A program made the position numbers and the translations under genes. A model generated the notes under the pieces. The model was given only the letters and a program-made list of their open reading frames with translations, made no database searches and was not told where the DNA came from. Positions 55,570 to 64,000 of a stretch of 64,000 nt of DNA are shown one piece after another. How positions within the stretch are numbered: the stretch's first letter is position 1; each line of letters opens with the position of its first letter. The stretch spans positions 282,700 to 346,699 of the forward strand of contig NZ_CAMLFE010000005.1 in the NCBI RefSeq assembly GCF_946479275.1. Reading direction: 5' to 3'. The stretch is from an uncultured Bartonella sp. (GTDB lineage Bacteria > Pseudomonadota > Alphaproteobacteria > Rhizobiales > Rhizobiaceae).

Positions 55570-56439
55570 TTATTGTTTTAGGAAATTTTTCAATTTTCCG
55601 CTTGTAACAGGAATATTTTTCTTCCATGTCGCTTCATAGCGGATTTGTATCGGGCGCTCATCCTGATCGCACAAGATATAACGCTGACCTGATGTCACAG
55701 TGATTGCCGATTTTGGCAAGAGTGCTGCTCCGAGCCCGCAATGCGCCCAGTTTTCAAGTTCACGAAAAGAAACAGTTTTACCGGTATATTCTTTCAGAAC
55801 ATGATTGTGGTGCCCGAACATTTCCCTGATAAATTTGTTCAATCCGGATTCGTCATCAACCATGACAAAAACCTCGTCGGCAATATCGGAAAAATGCACC
55901 ACATTGACGTTTCTGATCGGTTGTGCCGTGCTCGGTATAAAATAGAGCGGCTCTTCATAAAGAAATTCGCTTGCCCTAGTAGGCTTTTTTTCTGCTTCAA
56001 CATCAAAGACATAATCGACTTCACCTCGTTCCAGCAAGTCGATAAGGTCGCCGCTATTGCGTTCGCATAACACAATTTCCGAGTCCGGATTTTCCGTGCG
56101 AAAATCATTCATGACGGCTGCCAGATATTGGCAACTCATCAAAGGCGATTTGCCAATCCTGACAACATTTGTTTCCTGATTATTGAATTTCTTGCTTTCG
56201 TCAACGAGATCATAATTGGCCTCGACCAGCTTCTCGATATAGGGCATAATGTGCTGGCCGAAAGGCGTAAGGCCAACGCGCCGCGTCGTGCGCGAGAAAA
56301 TGCGCGCCTGAAACTCGTCTTCAAGCTGGGCGATGCTGTTTGACAAGGTCGGCTGGGTTACATGGCAGTTCTTTGCTGCTATAGTAAAACTGCCTGTCTG
56401 TGCAACAGCCAGGACATAATTCAATTGTGCCAGGTTCAT
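55570..56439 (-). CDS. LysR-family transcriptional regulator
   Basis: A 289-residue regulator. Helix-turn-helix: TGSFTIAAKNCHVTQPTLSNSIAQLEDEF (about residues 15-43); the effector domain has CxLGAALLPKSAI near 240. The N-terminal ten residues resemble OxyR, but the OxyR redox cysteines are not apparent. It is divergent from cydDC with about 250 bases between, so it could act on the cytochrome bd operon; that is inference. Confidence 0.86.
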   Translation of the reverse strand: MNLAQLNYVLAVAQTGSFTIAAKNCHVTQPTLSNSIAQLEDEFQARIFSRTTRRVGLTPFGQHIMPYIEKLVEANYDLVDESKKFNNQETNVVRIGKSPLMSCQYLAAVMNDFRTENPDSEIVLCERNSGDLIDLLERGEVDYVFDVEAEKKPTRASEFLYEEPLYFIPSTAQPIRNVNVVHFSDIADEVFVMVDDESGLNKFIREMFGHHNHVLKEYTGKTVSFRELENWAHCGLGAALLPKSAITVTSGQRYILCDQDERPIQIRYEATWKKNIPVTSGKLKNFLKQ

Positions 56440-56546
56440 AAGTGATGCGCCTTAAGTGTTCCCTCTGATTATTTATAGCTTAAAGAAATAAATCACATTT
56501 GCAAATACAATTTTTAAAACAGATTTCACTCATGTATAAAAAGTTC

Positions 56547-56582
56547 ATGAGCTCATACCTATATAATAATCGTTCGTACGAT
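56547..56582. promoter_or_regulatory. Two palindromes before cydD
   Basis: ATGAGCTCAT (56547-56556) is a perfect palindrome, and ATCGT-N4-ACGAT (56569-56582) an inverted repeat. They lie between the LysR gene and cydD, where an operator is expected. The LysR T-N11-A rule fits the first loosely. Confidence 0.4.
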
Positions 56583-56685
56583 AACGCCTAATCCTGAAAT
56601 TTAAAGACGTGAGGACGTAAGTATTTGCGACATTATTGCCGCAACGATCTTATATGTTTTGACTTTGAAAGCGGGTCAAATTGAT

Positions 56686-58383
56686 ATGGAAAATGAAAGA
56701 GCCGGTCTCCTGCCAAGGCTTACCCTGTCACAAATCATATTCAGTCTTTTGCCGCTCTTCTGGATAGCTGAAGCTGCATTGTTGAGCCTGATTGTTGCAA
56801 AAGCGGGTGAGGCCTTGTCGACCATCGTCATTGCATGTCTTGCGATCGTTTTCCTTGCTGCAACCAAAGCCTGTCTTGATTATTACAGCCAACTTAGCCT
56901 CTTCAAAAATTCCCGTAAAAATTTGAATGAATGGCGCAAACGCGGCTTAATCCACCTTAATTTTCTTTCTCCTTTAAGTAAAAAACGCCTGCCAAGTGGC
57001 GAAGCAGCCAATATTCTTGTCGATCAGGGGGAGACACTTGTTCCGTGGAACGCAAAATACCGTCCTTTGATGCTTCGCGCTGCTGTTGTTCCGGTTGTGA
57101 TCCTTTGTCTGGTATTGCCGTTTTCATGGCTTGCCTGTTTGCTGCTTTTTATAACTGCGCCGATCATCCCGCTCTTTTGGGCCATTATCGGCGCCAAAGC
57201 TCAAAAAGCGGCAAAAGAGCAATGGCAGGAAATGGGCGAGATGAACGGCTATCTGCTTGATCGTTTGCGCGGTATAAAGACATTGCGCATTCTTGACGCC
57301 ACCTTCTGGAGTGCGAAACGCCTTGCTCGTCAGTCCGACGACCTCATCACACGCACAATGAAGGTGCTGCGCATTGCTTTTTTATCGTCGGCAGTGCTGG
57401 AGCTTTTCTCGGCTCTCGGTGTCGCTTTAATGGCCGTCTATATCGGTTTTCATCTTTTAGGTGTCATTACCATCGGCTTTTGGGGAAACAAGCTCAGCCT
57501 TGCCGAAGGGCTCTTTATTCTTTTGCTTGCTCCGAGTTTTTTTGAACCATTGCGCGAACTTGCAAGCGTCTGGCACGACCGCGTTGCAGGTAAAGCTGCC
57601 ATGGAAAATTTCACGAAACTTGTCGGCAAAGGCGAAACGATTGTTCATCAATCTTCCGATGTTGAGCAATCAACTTTTGTTCAACAATCATATGATAGGG
57701 AGCCAATAGAAATAGCTTCGCTGCAGAATGACGCTGCAATCGACATTGATAATCTCTCATTCGGTTTCATTCCCGAAAAACCGGTTTTCAAAAACTTTTC
57801 GCTAAAAATCGGCAAGCAAGAAAAAGTCGCGCTCACAGGAAAAAGCGGCGCCGGAAAATCGGTTCTCCTCTCGCTCATTGCCGGTCTCATTCAGGCGGAC
57901 AAGGGGGTAATCAAAGTCAACGGTCTAACTTTAGACGGGAACAATATAGATGAAATCCGCAGCAAAATTGGCTGGATGGGATCCAAACCCTATTGGTTCG
58001 ACCAATCGATCCTCTCCAATATAACATTCAACAGAAAATTCGAGAATATCGACGACTATCTCAATCTTGCCAATTTGCACGATTTCGCCAATAAGCGCAA
58101 ATACCAGCGCCTTGGTGAAGGTGGAACCGGCGTTTCGGGTGGGGAAGCAGCACGCCTTTCTTTGGTACGGTTGGCATTGGAAAAAGACCGGGATATCCTT
58201 CTCATTGACGAACCGACGGCCCATCTTGATCCTGAAAGCGCAAAGATTGTCATAGATGCACTCATAAAAATTTCCGGAGAAAAAAGCCTCCTTGTTGCAA
58301 CTCATGATCCGGAACTTTTCAAGCGCATGGACAGGGTGATTGAACTTTCGCCGCAAGTAAATTGTCGGGAGAGCGAGAAATGA
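56686..58383 (+). CDS. cydD: Thiol reductant ABC exporter subunit CydD
   Basis: A 565-residue half-transporter. Membrane domain about residues 1-330, ATPase with GKSGAGKSV, signature VSGGEAARLSLVRLAL and ILLIDEPTAHLDP. With CydC it exports glutathione/cysteine to the periplasm and is needed to mature cytochrome bd. Start chosen at ATG 56686; a TTG at 56659 is less likely. Confidence 0.9.
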   Translation: MENERAGLLPRLTLSQIIFSLLPLFWIAEAALLSLIVAKAGEALSTIVIACLAIVFLAATKACLDYYSQLSLFKNSRKNLNEWRKRGLIHLNFLSPLSKKRLPSGEAANILVDQGETLVPWNAKYRPLMLRAAVVPVVILCLVLPFSWLACLLLFITAPIIPLFWAIIGAKAQKAAKEQWQEMGEMNGYLLDRLRGIKTLRILDATFWSAKRLARQSDDLITRTMKVLRIAFLSSAVLELFSALGVALMAVYIGFHLLGVITIGFWGNKLSLAEGLFILLLAPSFFEPLRELASVWHDRVAGKAAMENFTKLVGKGETIVHQSSDVEQSTFVQQSYDREPIEIASLQNDAAIDIDNLSFGFIPEKPVFKNFSLKIGKQEKVALTGKSGAGKSVLLSLIAGLIQADKGVIKVNGLTLDGNNIDEIRSKIGWMGSKPYWFDQSILSNITFNRKFENIDDYLNLANLHDFANKRKYQRLGEGGTGVSGGEAARLSLVRLALEKDRDILLIDEPTAHLDPESAKIVIDALIKISGEKSLLVATHDPELFKRMDRVIELSPQVNCRESEK

Positions 58384-60089
58384 AAACAATCCTTGCTCTT
58401 ATTGCACCTCGCGACAGAATTATCCGCAAAAAAATGCTTTGGGGACTTATCTTTGCCATTCTCACAGCACTTTCGACAATCGGTCTTCTTTGCCTATCGG
58501 GCTGGTTTATCACCGCAACCGGAATAGCGGGTTTGACGATTGCGGCAACGCGTGTCTTCGATGTTTTTATGCCATCAGCTGCCATACGGTTTTTTGCGCT
58601 TTTAAGAACCGGCGCGCGCTACGCAGAACGGCTCGTCAATCATGATGCAACATTCATGCAGAGTAGAGGCTTGCGGCTGCAACTCTTCAAAACGATTGCG
58701 CAAAGAAAATCCTTGCGTGATCTTGCCATGCGTCCGGCAAGGTTGCTGCACCGTTTAACCGGTGATATTGATAGTTACGAGCTCATTTATCTGAAACTTA
58801 TCGTCCCTTCGATTGTTGCACTCGTTGCAATTTTAACAATTATAGCGGTGCTTTCTACCGTTCACTTGGCTCTGGGGCTTGGCTTCGGTCTTGTCGTTTT
58901 TGTCGCTGTCATTGTTTTTTTCGGCCTTTCGATAAAACTTAACGAAAAACGGTCGGCCTCCCTTGCAATACGTCGTGAAAGCCTGCGCACGCGTGTAATC
59001 GCACTTCTTTCCGGCCAGACCGATCTTGTTATGAATGGTTGCCAGCAGGCTTTCACCAACCATGTTATGAACACGGAAGACAGCCTTGCAACCAGCGATG
59101 TATCCTTGAAAAGACGGCAGCTCGCCATTGAAGCAGTAAGCGGTTTTGTCGACAAGCTCATTTTTGTCGGGCTTATTTTCTCAACTGTTCTGCTCTATCG
59201 CTATGGTTCAATCAGTCTGCCGCTAACTGTACTTTGTGTACTTGCCGCACTGACACTTTATGATCTTGTCAAACCGCTTTATCAGGGCTGTGGCGAGATC
59301 GGCCGCTATATATTGGCGTTACGCAGACTTTCGCCATTTGTCGAAGGTGAAAGTGCCAATTCAGCCAAACCCCGCGAAGAGTTGCCACCATGTAGCTATG
59401 TTGCGATAGCCGACATCAAGCGGGCAAGCTACGAGCCGCAATTGCCGGCAGTTTTGAACGATATTCATTTCAACGTCAGCTCGGGAGAAAAAATAGCCTT
59501 TGTTGGCCCCAACGGTGCAGGCAAAAGTTCGCTCATTTCGCTCTTCATGACAAAAGATATGATTGTCGAGGGAAAAATTGCAGCGATAAAAGCAGCATTA
59601 TTGGAACAAAATACCTATATATTTCATGACACTCTGCATGAGAACCTGAAACTTGCCAATGTGACCGCCTCTAACGACGACATGGTCGAGGCCATGGAGC
59701 GTGCGGGACTACACGACTATCTCGATAATCTCAAAGACGGCCTCTATAGCAGCATTGGGGAAAACCAGACCGGGCTTTCGACCGGTCAGGCTCGACGCTT
59801 TGCATTGGCACGCCTTTTCCTGCAGAAACGCGACCTGTGGCTACTTGATGAGCCGACAGAGAATATAGATGGCGGAACGGCCCGCGATATTCTCGAGCGC
59901 ATGAAGCACTATGGGCGTGAAAAAAGCTGGCTCCTTGTCACCCACCTGAAACGGGAAGCAACCTGTTGCGACCGCATCATCACACTCGATCACACCCGCA
60001 TCACTGGCGACTATGAGCGATCGAGCGAAAACTATCAACGCGTTTTAGAAAGTTTACGCGAGGACAATTATGACAAACACTCAATGTAA
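58380..60089 (+). CDS. cydC: Thiol reductant ABC exporter subunit CydC
   Basis: A 569-residue partner of CydD. It overlaps cydD by four bases (ATGA). ATPase motifs are GPNGAGKSS, LSTGQARRFALARLFL (Thr in place of the first Gly of the signature) and LWLLDEPTENID. The LSTGQ form occurs in CydC of other bacteria. GGGAGAG precedes the ATG. Confidence 0.9.
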   Translation: MKTILALIAPRDRIIRKKMLWGLIFAILTALSTIGLLCLSGWFITATGIAGLTIAATRVFDVFMPSAAIRFFALLRTGARYAERLVNHDATFMQSRGLRLQLFKTIAQRKSLRDLAMRPARLLHRLTGDIDSYELIYLKLIVPSIVALVAILTIIAVLSTVHLALGLGFGLVVFVAVIVFFGLSIKLNEKRSASLAIRRESLRTRVIALLSGQTDLVMNGCQQAFTNHVMNTEDSLATSDVSLKRRQLAIEAVSGFVDKLIFVGLIFSTVLLYRYGSISLPLTVLCVLAALTLYDLVKPLYQGCGEIGRYILALRRLSPFVEGESANSAKPREELPPCSYVAIADIKRASYEPQLPAVLNDIHFNVSSGEKIAFVGPNGAGKSSLISLFMTKDMIVEGKIAAIKAALLEQNTYIFHDTLHENLKLANVTASNDDMVEAMERAGLHDYLDNLKDGLYSSIGENQTGLSTGQARRFALARLFLQKRDLWLLDEPTENIDGGTARDILERMKHYGREKSWLLVTHLKREATCCDRIITLDHTRITGDYERSSENYQRVLESLREDNYDKHSM

Positions 60090-60100
60090 GGACTTGAATT

Positions 60101-61675
60101 ATGGATATTGACATTGTCAGCCTATCACGGTTCCAATTCGCCGCGACAGCGCTTTACCATTTTCTGTTTGTCCCACTAACACTAGGATTATCAATCCTGC
60201 TAGCCATTATGGAAAGCGTCTATGTCATGACAGGTCGAACGATCTGGCGGGACATGACCAAGTTTTGGGGACTACTATTTGGTATAAATTTTGCGTTAGG
60301 TGTAGCAACCGGCGTGGTTATGGAATTCCAATTCGGCATGAACTGGAGTTATTACAGCCACTATGTCGGCGATATTTTTGGCGCACCTTTGGCTATCGAA
60401 GCTTTGATGGCTTTCTTTTTGGAAGCAACCTTTGTCGGCCTGTTCTTCTTCGGATGGGACCGCATGTCAAAGGTTAAACACCTGATTGCTACATGGTGCG
60501 TGGCATTCGGATCAAACTTCTCGGCTTTGTGGATTCTGGTCGCCAATGGCTGGATGCAAAATCCGGTCGCTTCGACCTTCAACCCGCAAACCATGCGTAT
60601 GGAATTGGGCGACTTCGCTTCGGTTATTCTAAATCCTGTTGCGCAAGCGAAATTCGTTCACACGGTTTCAGCCGGTTATACAACAGCTGCCGCTTTCGTC
60701 CTTGGCGTTTCAGCCTGGTACCTCCTGAGAGGTCGCTATAAAGAAATTGCCAAACGTTCGATGACAGTTGCTGCATCATTCGGTCTTGCTGCTTCACTTT
60801 CAGTCGTAGTTCTGGGGGATGAAAGCGGCTACCTTTCCGGCGAACACCAGAAAATGAAACTCGCTGCTATCGAAGCCATGTGGGATACTGAAAAAGCTCC
60901 GGCTTCTTTCACATTGTTCGGCCTTCCCGATGTTAAAAACCGCGAAACCCATTTTGCTATCCACATTCCGTGGGTCATGGGCATTATCGGTACACGTTCG
61001 TTTGACGAACAAATCCCCGGCATCAAGGATCTCGTTGCCCAATCGGAAAAAGAAATCAGACAAGGTATCCTCGCTTATGATGCACTGGATAAAATCCAGC
61101 AGGCAAAAGGCGCGTCTGTTCCACAAGAAACAATCGACCAGTTTGAAAATAACGGTCGTTCACTCGGTTATGCGCTTCTGTTGAAACGCTATGTCGATGA
61201 CCCGCGTACAGCAACGGAAGAACAGATCAGCAAAGCAGCATGGGATCTTGTTCCGGAAGTTCCGGTTATCTTCTGGGCTTTCCGTATCATGGTTGCCTGT
61301 GGTTTTGCCCTCATCCTGATTATGGCGACATTCTTCTATCTGTCGGCACGTCATCGTTTGGAAAACAGGCGCTGGTTGCTTAAACTTGCTGTTTGCGCCA
61401 TCGCACTGCCATGGATTTCTGTCGAATGTGGATGGGTTGTTGCCGAAATCGGACGTCAGCCCTGGATTATTGAAGGAATTCTTCCGACAGCCGTTGCGGT
61501 TTCAAACCTCGGCGTTACGACAGTATTCCTGACAATTTGCGGCTTTGTTGCCCTCTATACCGCGCTTCTTGTTGTCGAAGTCCGCTTGATGCTGAAATAC
61601 ATCAGGAAAGGTCCGGACGTTTTGAGTGACCACAGCGAGGTTCAAAACAACGCCTCAGCCACAGCATTATCTTAA
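60101..61675 (+). CDS. cydA: Cytochrome bd ubiquinol oxidase subunit I
   Basis: A 524-residue integral membrane protein that carries the haems and the quinol site. RFQFAATALYHFLFVPLTLGLS with the early haem His, GFGxNWSxYxxYVGDIFG-type block near residues 82-100, and GWVVAEIGRQPW near the C-terminus are conserved. It starts 11 bases after cydC. The oxidase has high oxygen affinity and does not pump protons. Confidence 0.95.
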   Translation: MDIDIVSLSRFQFAATALYHFLFVPLTLGLSILLAIMESVYVMTGRTIWRDMTKFWGLLFGINFALGVATGVVMEFQFGMNWSYYSHYVGDIFGAPLAIEALMAFFLEATFVGLFFFGWDRMSKVKHLIATWCVAFGSNFSALWILVANGWMQNPVASTFNPQTMRMELGDFASVILNPVAQAKFVHTVSAGYTTAAAFVLGVSAWYLLRGRYKEIAKRSMTVAASFGLAASLSVVVLGDESGYLSGEHQKMKLAAIEAMWDTEKAPASFTLFGLPDVKNRETHFAIHIPWVMGIIGTRSFDEQIPGIKDLVAQSEKEIRQGILAYDALDKIQQAKGASVPQETIDQFENNGRSLGYALLLKRYVDDPRTATEEQISKAAWDLVPEVPVIFWAFRIMVACGFALILIMATFFYLSARHRLENRRWLLKLAVCAIALPWISVECGWVVAEIGRQPWIIEGILPTAVAVSNLGVTTVFLTICGFVALYTALLVVEVRLMLKYIRKGPDVLSDHSEVQNNASATALS

Positions 61676-61687
61676 AGGATAAAAATC

Positions 61688-62839
61688 ATGATTTTGCACG
61701 ATTTGATTTCATATGACGTCTTACGTATCATATGGTGGCTGCTGCTTGGCATTGTGCTTGTCGGCTTTGCAGTCATGGACGGTTTCGATCTGGGAACCGG
61801 AATGTTGCTCCCCTTTGTTGGTAAGACAGATCTTGAGCGACGCATTGTCATCAACACTGTCGGACCGGTTTGGGAAGGCAACCAGGTTTGGTTGATTTTG
61901 GCAGGCGGCGGCATTTTCGCCGCTTGGCCACAGCTTTACGCGGTTTCGTTTTCAGGCTTTTATATTGCCATGTTCCTTGTGCTCGTTGGCATTATTCTGC
62001 GCCCTGTCGGCTTCAAATACCGCAGCAAACGCGAAAGCAAAACCTGGCGGTCAACCTGGGACTGGCTGCTTTTCGTCGGTGGCTTTTTGCCAAGTCTGAT
62101 TTTCGGTGTTGCAATGGGCAATGTCCTTGAAGGTGTTCCCTTCGAGATTAAACCCGATATGCAGATTTTCTATCACGGTTCGTTCTTCGGACTGTTGAAC
62201 CCGTTTGCAATCCTTTGCGGGGTTCTGTCGATTGTCATGCTGCTTACCCACGGGGCAAGCTGGCTTGCTGTCAAAACCGACGACCCGATTTTCAGCCGTG
62301 CACGCAAAGTCGGTATGACGACCGGTGTTCTTACAACCATTCTTTATGGTTTGTGCGGACTTTTGTTGAACGTTGCAACAACCGGCTATCATATTACCGG
62401 TGGTGTGGTTGCCAACGGCCCTTCAAACCCGTTGATGAAACAGATTGCAACCAATGCTTCGGGTTGGCTTGACAATTACCATCAGACACCGATGTTATGG
62501 ATTGTTCCGATTATCGGACTTGTTGCACCACTATTGGCAGCGGCTTTTCTTGCCATGAGAAAACCGGTCCTTGCCATTATCGCTAACGGACTTGGCATAG
62601 CCGGCATTATCGCAAGCGTTGGCGTTGCAATGTTCCCGTTCATCCTGCCTTCAATTATTGATCCGGTGATGAGCCTTACGGTATGGGATTCTTCCTCAAG
62701 CCATTTCACCCTCTTTGTCATGTTGATTGTCGCTATCATTTTTGTTCCGACAGTCTTGGCTTACACAAGCTGGGTTTACAAAATCCTTTGGGGAAAAGTC
62801 AGCGTCAAAACAATCGAAGGAAACAAGCAATCCTATTGA
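61688..62839 (+). CDS. cydB: Cytochrome bd ubiquinol oxidase subunit II
   Basis: A 383-residue membrane subunit with about eight to nine spans. VLVGFAVMDGFDLGTGMLLPFVG, GPVWEGNQVWLILAGGGIFAAWP and the C-terminal YTSWVYKILWGKV are diagnostic. It starts 12 bases after cydA. Confidence 0.95.
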   Translation: MILHDLISYDVLRIIWWLLLGIVLVGFAVMDGFDLGTGMLLPFVGKTDLERRIVINTVGPVWEGNQVWLILAGGGIFAAWPQLYAVSFSGFYIAMFLVLVGIILRPVGFKYRSKRESKTWRSTWDWLLFVGGFLPSLIFGVAMGNVLEGVPFEIKPDMQIFYHGSFFGLLNPFAILCGVLSIVMLLTHGASWLAVKTDDPIFSRARKVGMTTGVLTTILYGLCGLLLNVATTGYHITGGVVANGPSNPLMKQIATNASGWLDNYHQTPMLWIVPIIGLVAPLLAAAFLAMRKPVLAIIANGLGIAGIIASVGVAMFPFILPSIIDPVMSLTVWDSSSSHFTLFVMLIVAIIFVPTVLAYTSWVYKILWGKVSVKTIEGNKQSY

Positions 62840-62863
62840 TTGCTACTCTTGAAAGGAACTTCC

Positions 62864-62989
62864 ATGTGGTATTTTTCTTGGGCTCTTGGCCTTCCACTTG
62901 CTGCCGCTTTCGCAATATTGAATGCGATGTGGTATGAATTGATGGAAGACAATGCCAAACAAAATAAAGGCGAAAACAAATCCGAATAG
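62864..62989 (+). CDS. cydX: Cytochrome bd small subunit CydX
   Basis: A 41-residue single-span protein that stabilises the CydAB haems. It begins MWYFSWALGLPLAAAFAIL and continues NAMWYELMED, the usual CydX/YbgT signature, then a charged tail. AAGGAAC lies seven bases before the ATG, and it starts 24 bases after cydB. Too short for most gene finders, but family, context and ribosome site agree. Confidence 0.93.
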   Translation: MWYFSWALGLPLAAAFAILNAMWYELMEDNAKQNKGENKSE

Positions 62990-63010
62990 CCTGTTAAAAT
63001 CAAAAATTAT

Positions 63011-63052
63011 TGCCGCGGAGAGCAAGAGCTTTCCGCGGCATTTTATTTTTTG
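63011..63052 (+). terminator. Rho-independent terminator after cydX
   Basis: TGCCGCGGA (63011-63019) pairs with TCCGCGGCA (63032-63040), loop GAGCAAGAGCTT, then a T-rich tail. It closes the cydDCABX operon. Confidence 0.9.
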
Positions 63053-63140
63053 TAACGCAATTTTTGTCGGCAATTGTCGTTTTAAAAAAGTGCACCAACC
63101 GGTCTATTCGCCATCCGATTTACGCACTCTGAAATCAGAT

Positions 63141-63653
63141 TTATTCGGTGTCGAGATTTTTCAACCACTTCCGCAAGCGGCTCCGCGCATTGGAATAGGG
63201 TGAAGATGTATTCAATTGGATCATCCGCCCCATTGTCCATTTTCCGCACCATTCTTTTTCGTAAAGTTCTTGATTATTTCGTTTGGAAATTTCGACAATA
63301 ATTTTTTCTTTTGCCGCGCGAAGCCGATCAACAAGATCAACAAAAGGAGCATTCTTATAGTCGGAATAAAACTTCTTGGCGAGTTCACCAAGTTCATTCC
63401 ACTTGAAGCCGGTTTCAGGAAAATCGACGGGTTCGCCCTTTTCATCCCTTTCCAGCCATTTCAAAACAAGGCTATTCCACCCCAAAAGATAGGCAACGAG
63501 ATTTGAAACACTCATCAGCTCGCCTTTTGAATGCCCCTCCATGAGCGGCAAACCTGAAACATCTGCTGGAACCTTACGCAACTCTTCGGCAAGTTTAGAA
63601 AAAGTCGTTTCGATTGCATTCAGCAATTCATCTTTATTTTGCGGTATCGACAT
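63141..63653 (-). CDS. ClbS/DfsB family four-helix bundle protein
   Basis: A 170-residue protein of the ClbS/DfsB (DUF1706) family. The N-terminus SIPQNKDELLNAIETTFSKLAEEL, the HSKGELMSVSNLVAYLLGWNSLVLKWLER block and the late WCGKWTMGRMIQLNTSSPYSNARSRLRKW block are the family pattern. ClbS itself opens the colibactin cyclopropane ring as self-protection; whether this relative does so is unknown. ATG 63653 follows GAGGGAAAA. It is convergent with the cyd operon. Confidence 0.87.
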   Translation of the reverse strand: MSIPQNKDELLNAIETTFSKLAEELRKVPADVSGLPLMEGHSKGELMSVSNLVAYLLGWNSLVLKWLERDEKGEPVDFPETGFKWNELGELAKKFYSDYKNAPFVDLVDRLRAAKEKIIVEISKRNNQELYEKEWCGKWTMGRMIQLNTSSPYSNARSRLRKWLKNLDTE

Positions 63654-64000
63654 TTTTCCCTCTTTCAACTGTTGCTCAGCAGGTTGCCTGTTCTTTATAA
63701 TTTCTTTCACAAACAAATCGATGAGTTAACAACGTAAGGCAGTTGTGCATTCTCTAATAAAGGGACAATTCCACTTCAATAATAAATCTTCGGACCTATC
63801 CCGCCCATATTATCCGTGAGAAAGTATTGACAGACTATGATACAAGACAAGTGTTCAATATCGTTTTTCTTGCAGGTGCTGTCACCCGCTATAAAATATG
63901 AAAGATGTAATTGGCGTTGAGGTTCATTCAAGATTTAACGAGGATGCAATATTTCAGACTTTGAACATATTACTAATTTCCTGCAGCCTCTCGTCATAGC
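63654..64000. other. Right-edge intergenic, possible end of a minus-strand gene
   Basis: No full gene. From 64000 leftward to a stop at 63954-63956 the minus strand reads YDERLQEISNMFKV, which could be the C-terminus of a gene lying mostly to the right. Too short to name. Confidence 0.3.

Overview
The window reads as chromosomal DNA from an alphaproteobacterium of the Hyphomicrobiales (Rhizobiales), most like the Brucella/Bartonella side of that order. This is inferred from moderate GC, from a CbtB-CbtA cobalt transporter under a cobalamin riboswitch, from two TGA-N9-TCA (RirA-type) iron boxes before a siderophore-interacting protein, and from the dense set of Gsi-, Pxp- and Lld-type nutrient loci. 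I did not see rRNA, tRNA, CRISPR arrays, phage blocks or an intact insertion sequence.

Layout. 0.3-9.4 kb: a DUF3088 gene on the minus strand, then a plus-strand operon that looks built to take up and break down an organosulfur amino acid: two different flavin monooxygenases, an FMN reductase, a GNAT acetyltransferase, a fused permease/ATPase, two binding proteins and a cysteine synthase, ended by a clear terminator. 9.8-12.5 kb: a flavodoxin-like reductase, a histidine phosphatase, then a cobalamin riboswitch driving cbtB-cbtA. 12.7-15.1 kb: a DppA-type D-aminopeptidase and a small accessory spot where a beta-class DNA methyltransferase and a short restriction-enzyme-like DNA-binding protein overlap tail to tail.

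15.3-30.9 kb is a peptide/glutathione-type island on the minus strand: an S58 aminopeptidase, a GsiA-like double ATPase, two paralogous binding proteins, two permeases and isoaspartyl peptidase, plus a second minus-strand cluster with 5-oxoprolinase (pxpA and a fused pxpBC) and a biotin carboxylase/BCCP protein. A divergent FCD-type GntR regulator faces pxpA across a region holding a perfect TNGTNNNACNA site. A truncated, frameshifted DeoR regulator lies between the two clusters.

31-35.5 kb: a LysR regulator, an SDR oxidoreductase, a RibD-C reductase and a His/Cys-rich exported protein. 35.8-43.7 kb: a TonB-dependent copper receptor with a Met/Gly/His-rich insert, then a pair of half-size ABC transporters (YbtPQ/IrtAB type) and a stand-alone siderophore-interacting flavoreductase. 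44.4-47.4 kb: lactate permease and FMN L-lactate dehydrogenase, separated by nested inverted repeats. 48.4-52.2 kb: a second sulfur locus, an SfnC-like acyl-CoA dehydrogenase relative followed by a sulfonate/taurine-type ABC transporter. 52.6-54.3 kb: an HxlR regulator divergent from an MFS exporter. 54.3-55.6 kb has no intact gene but holds duplicated hairpins and what looks like the decayed 3' part of a repetitive protein. 55.6-63 kb: LysR, then cydD-cydC-cydA-cydB-cydX, the cytochrome bd oxidase with its assembly transporter; cydX is only 41 codons. A ClbS/DfsB-family gene closes the window.

Taken together the region is a run of nutrient-capture modules (organosulfur, sulfonate, peptide/glutathione, pyroglutamate, lactate, copper, iron, cobalt/B12) beside a microaerobic respiratory oxidase, as expected of a host-associated bacterium that lives off host or diet metabolites at low oxygen.
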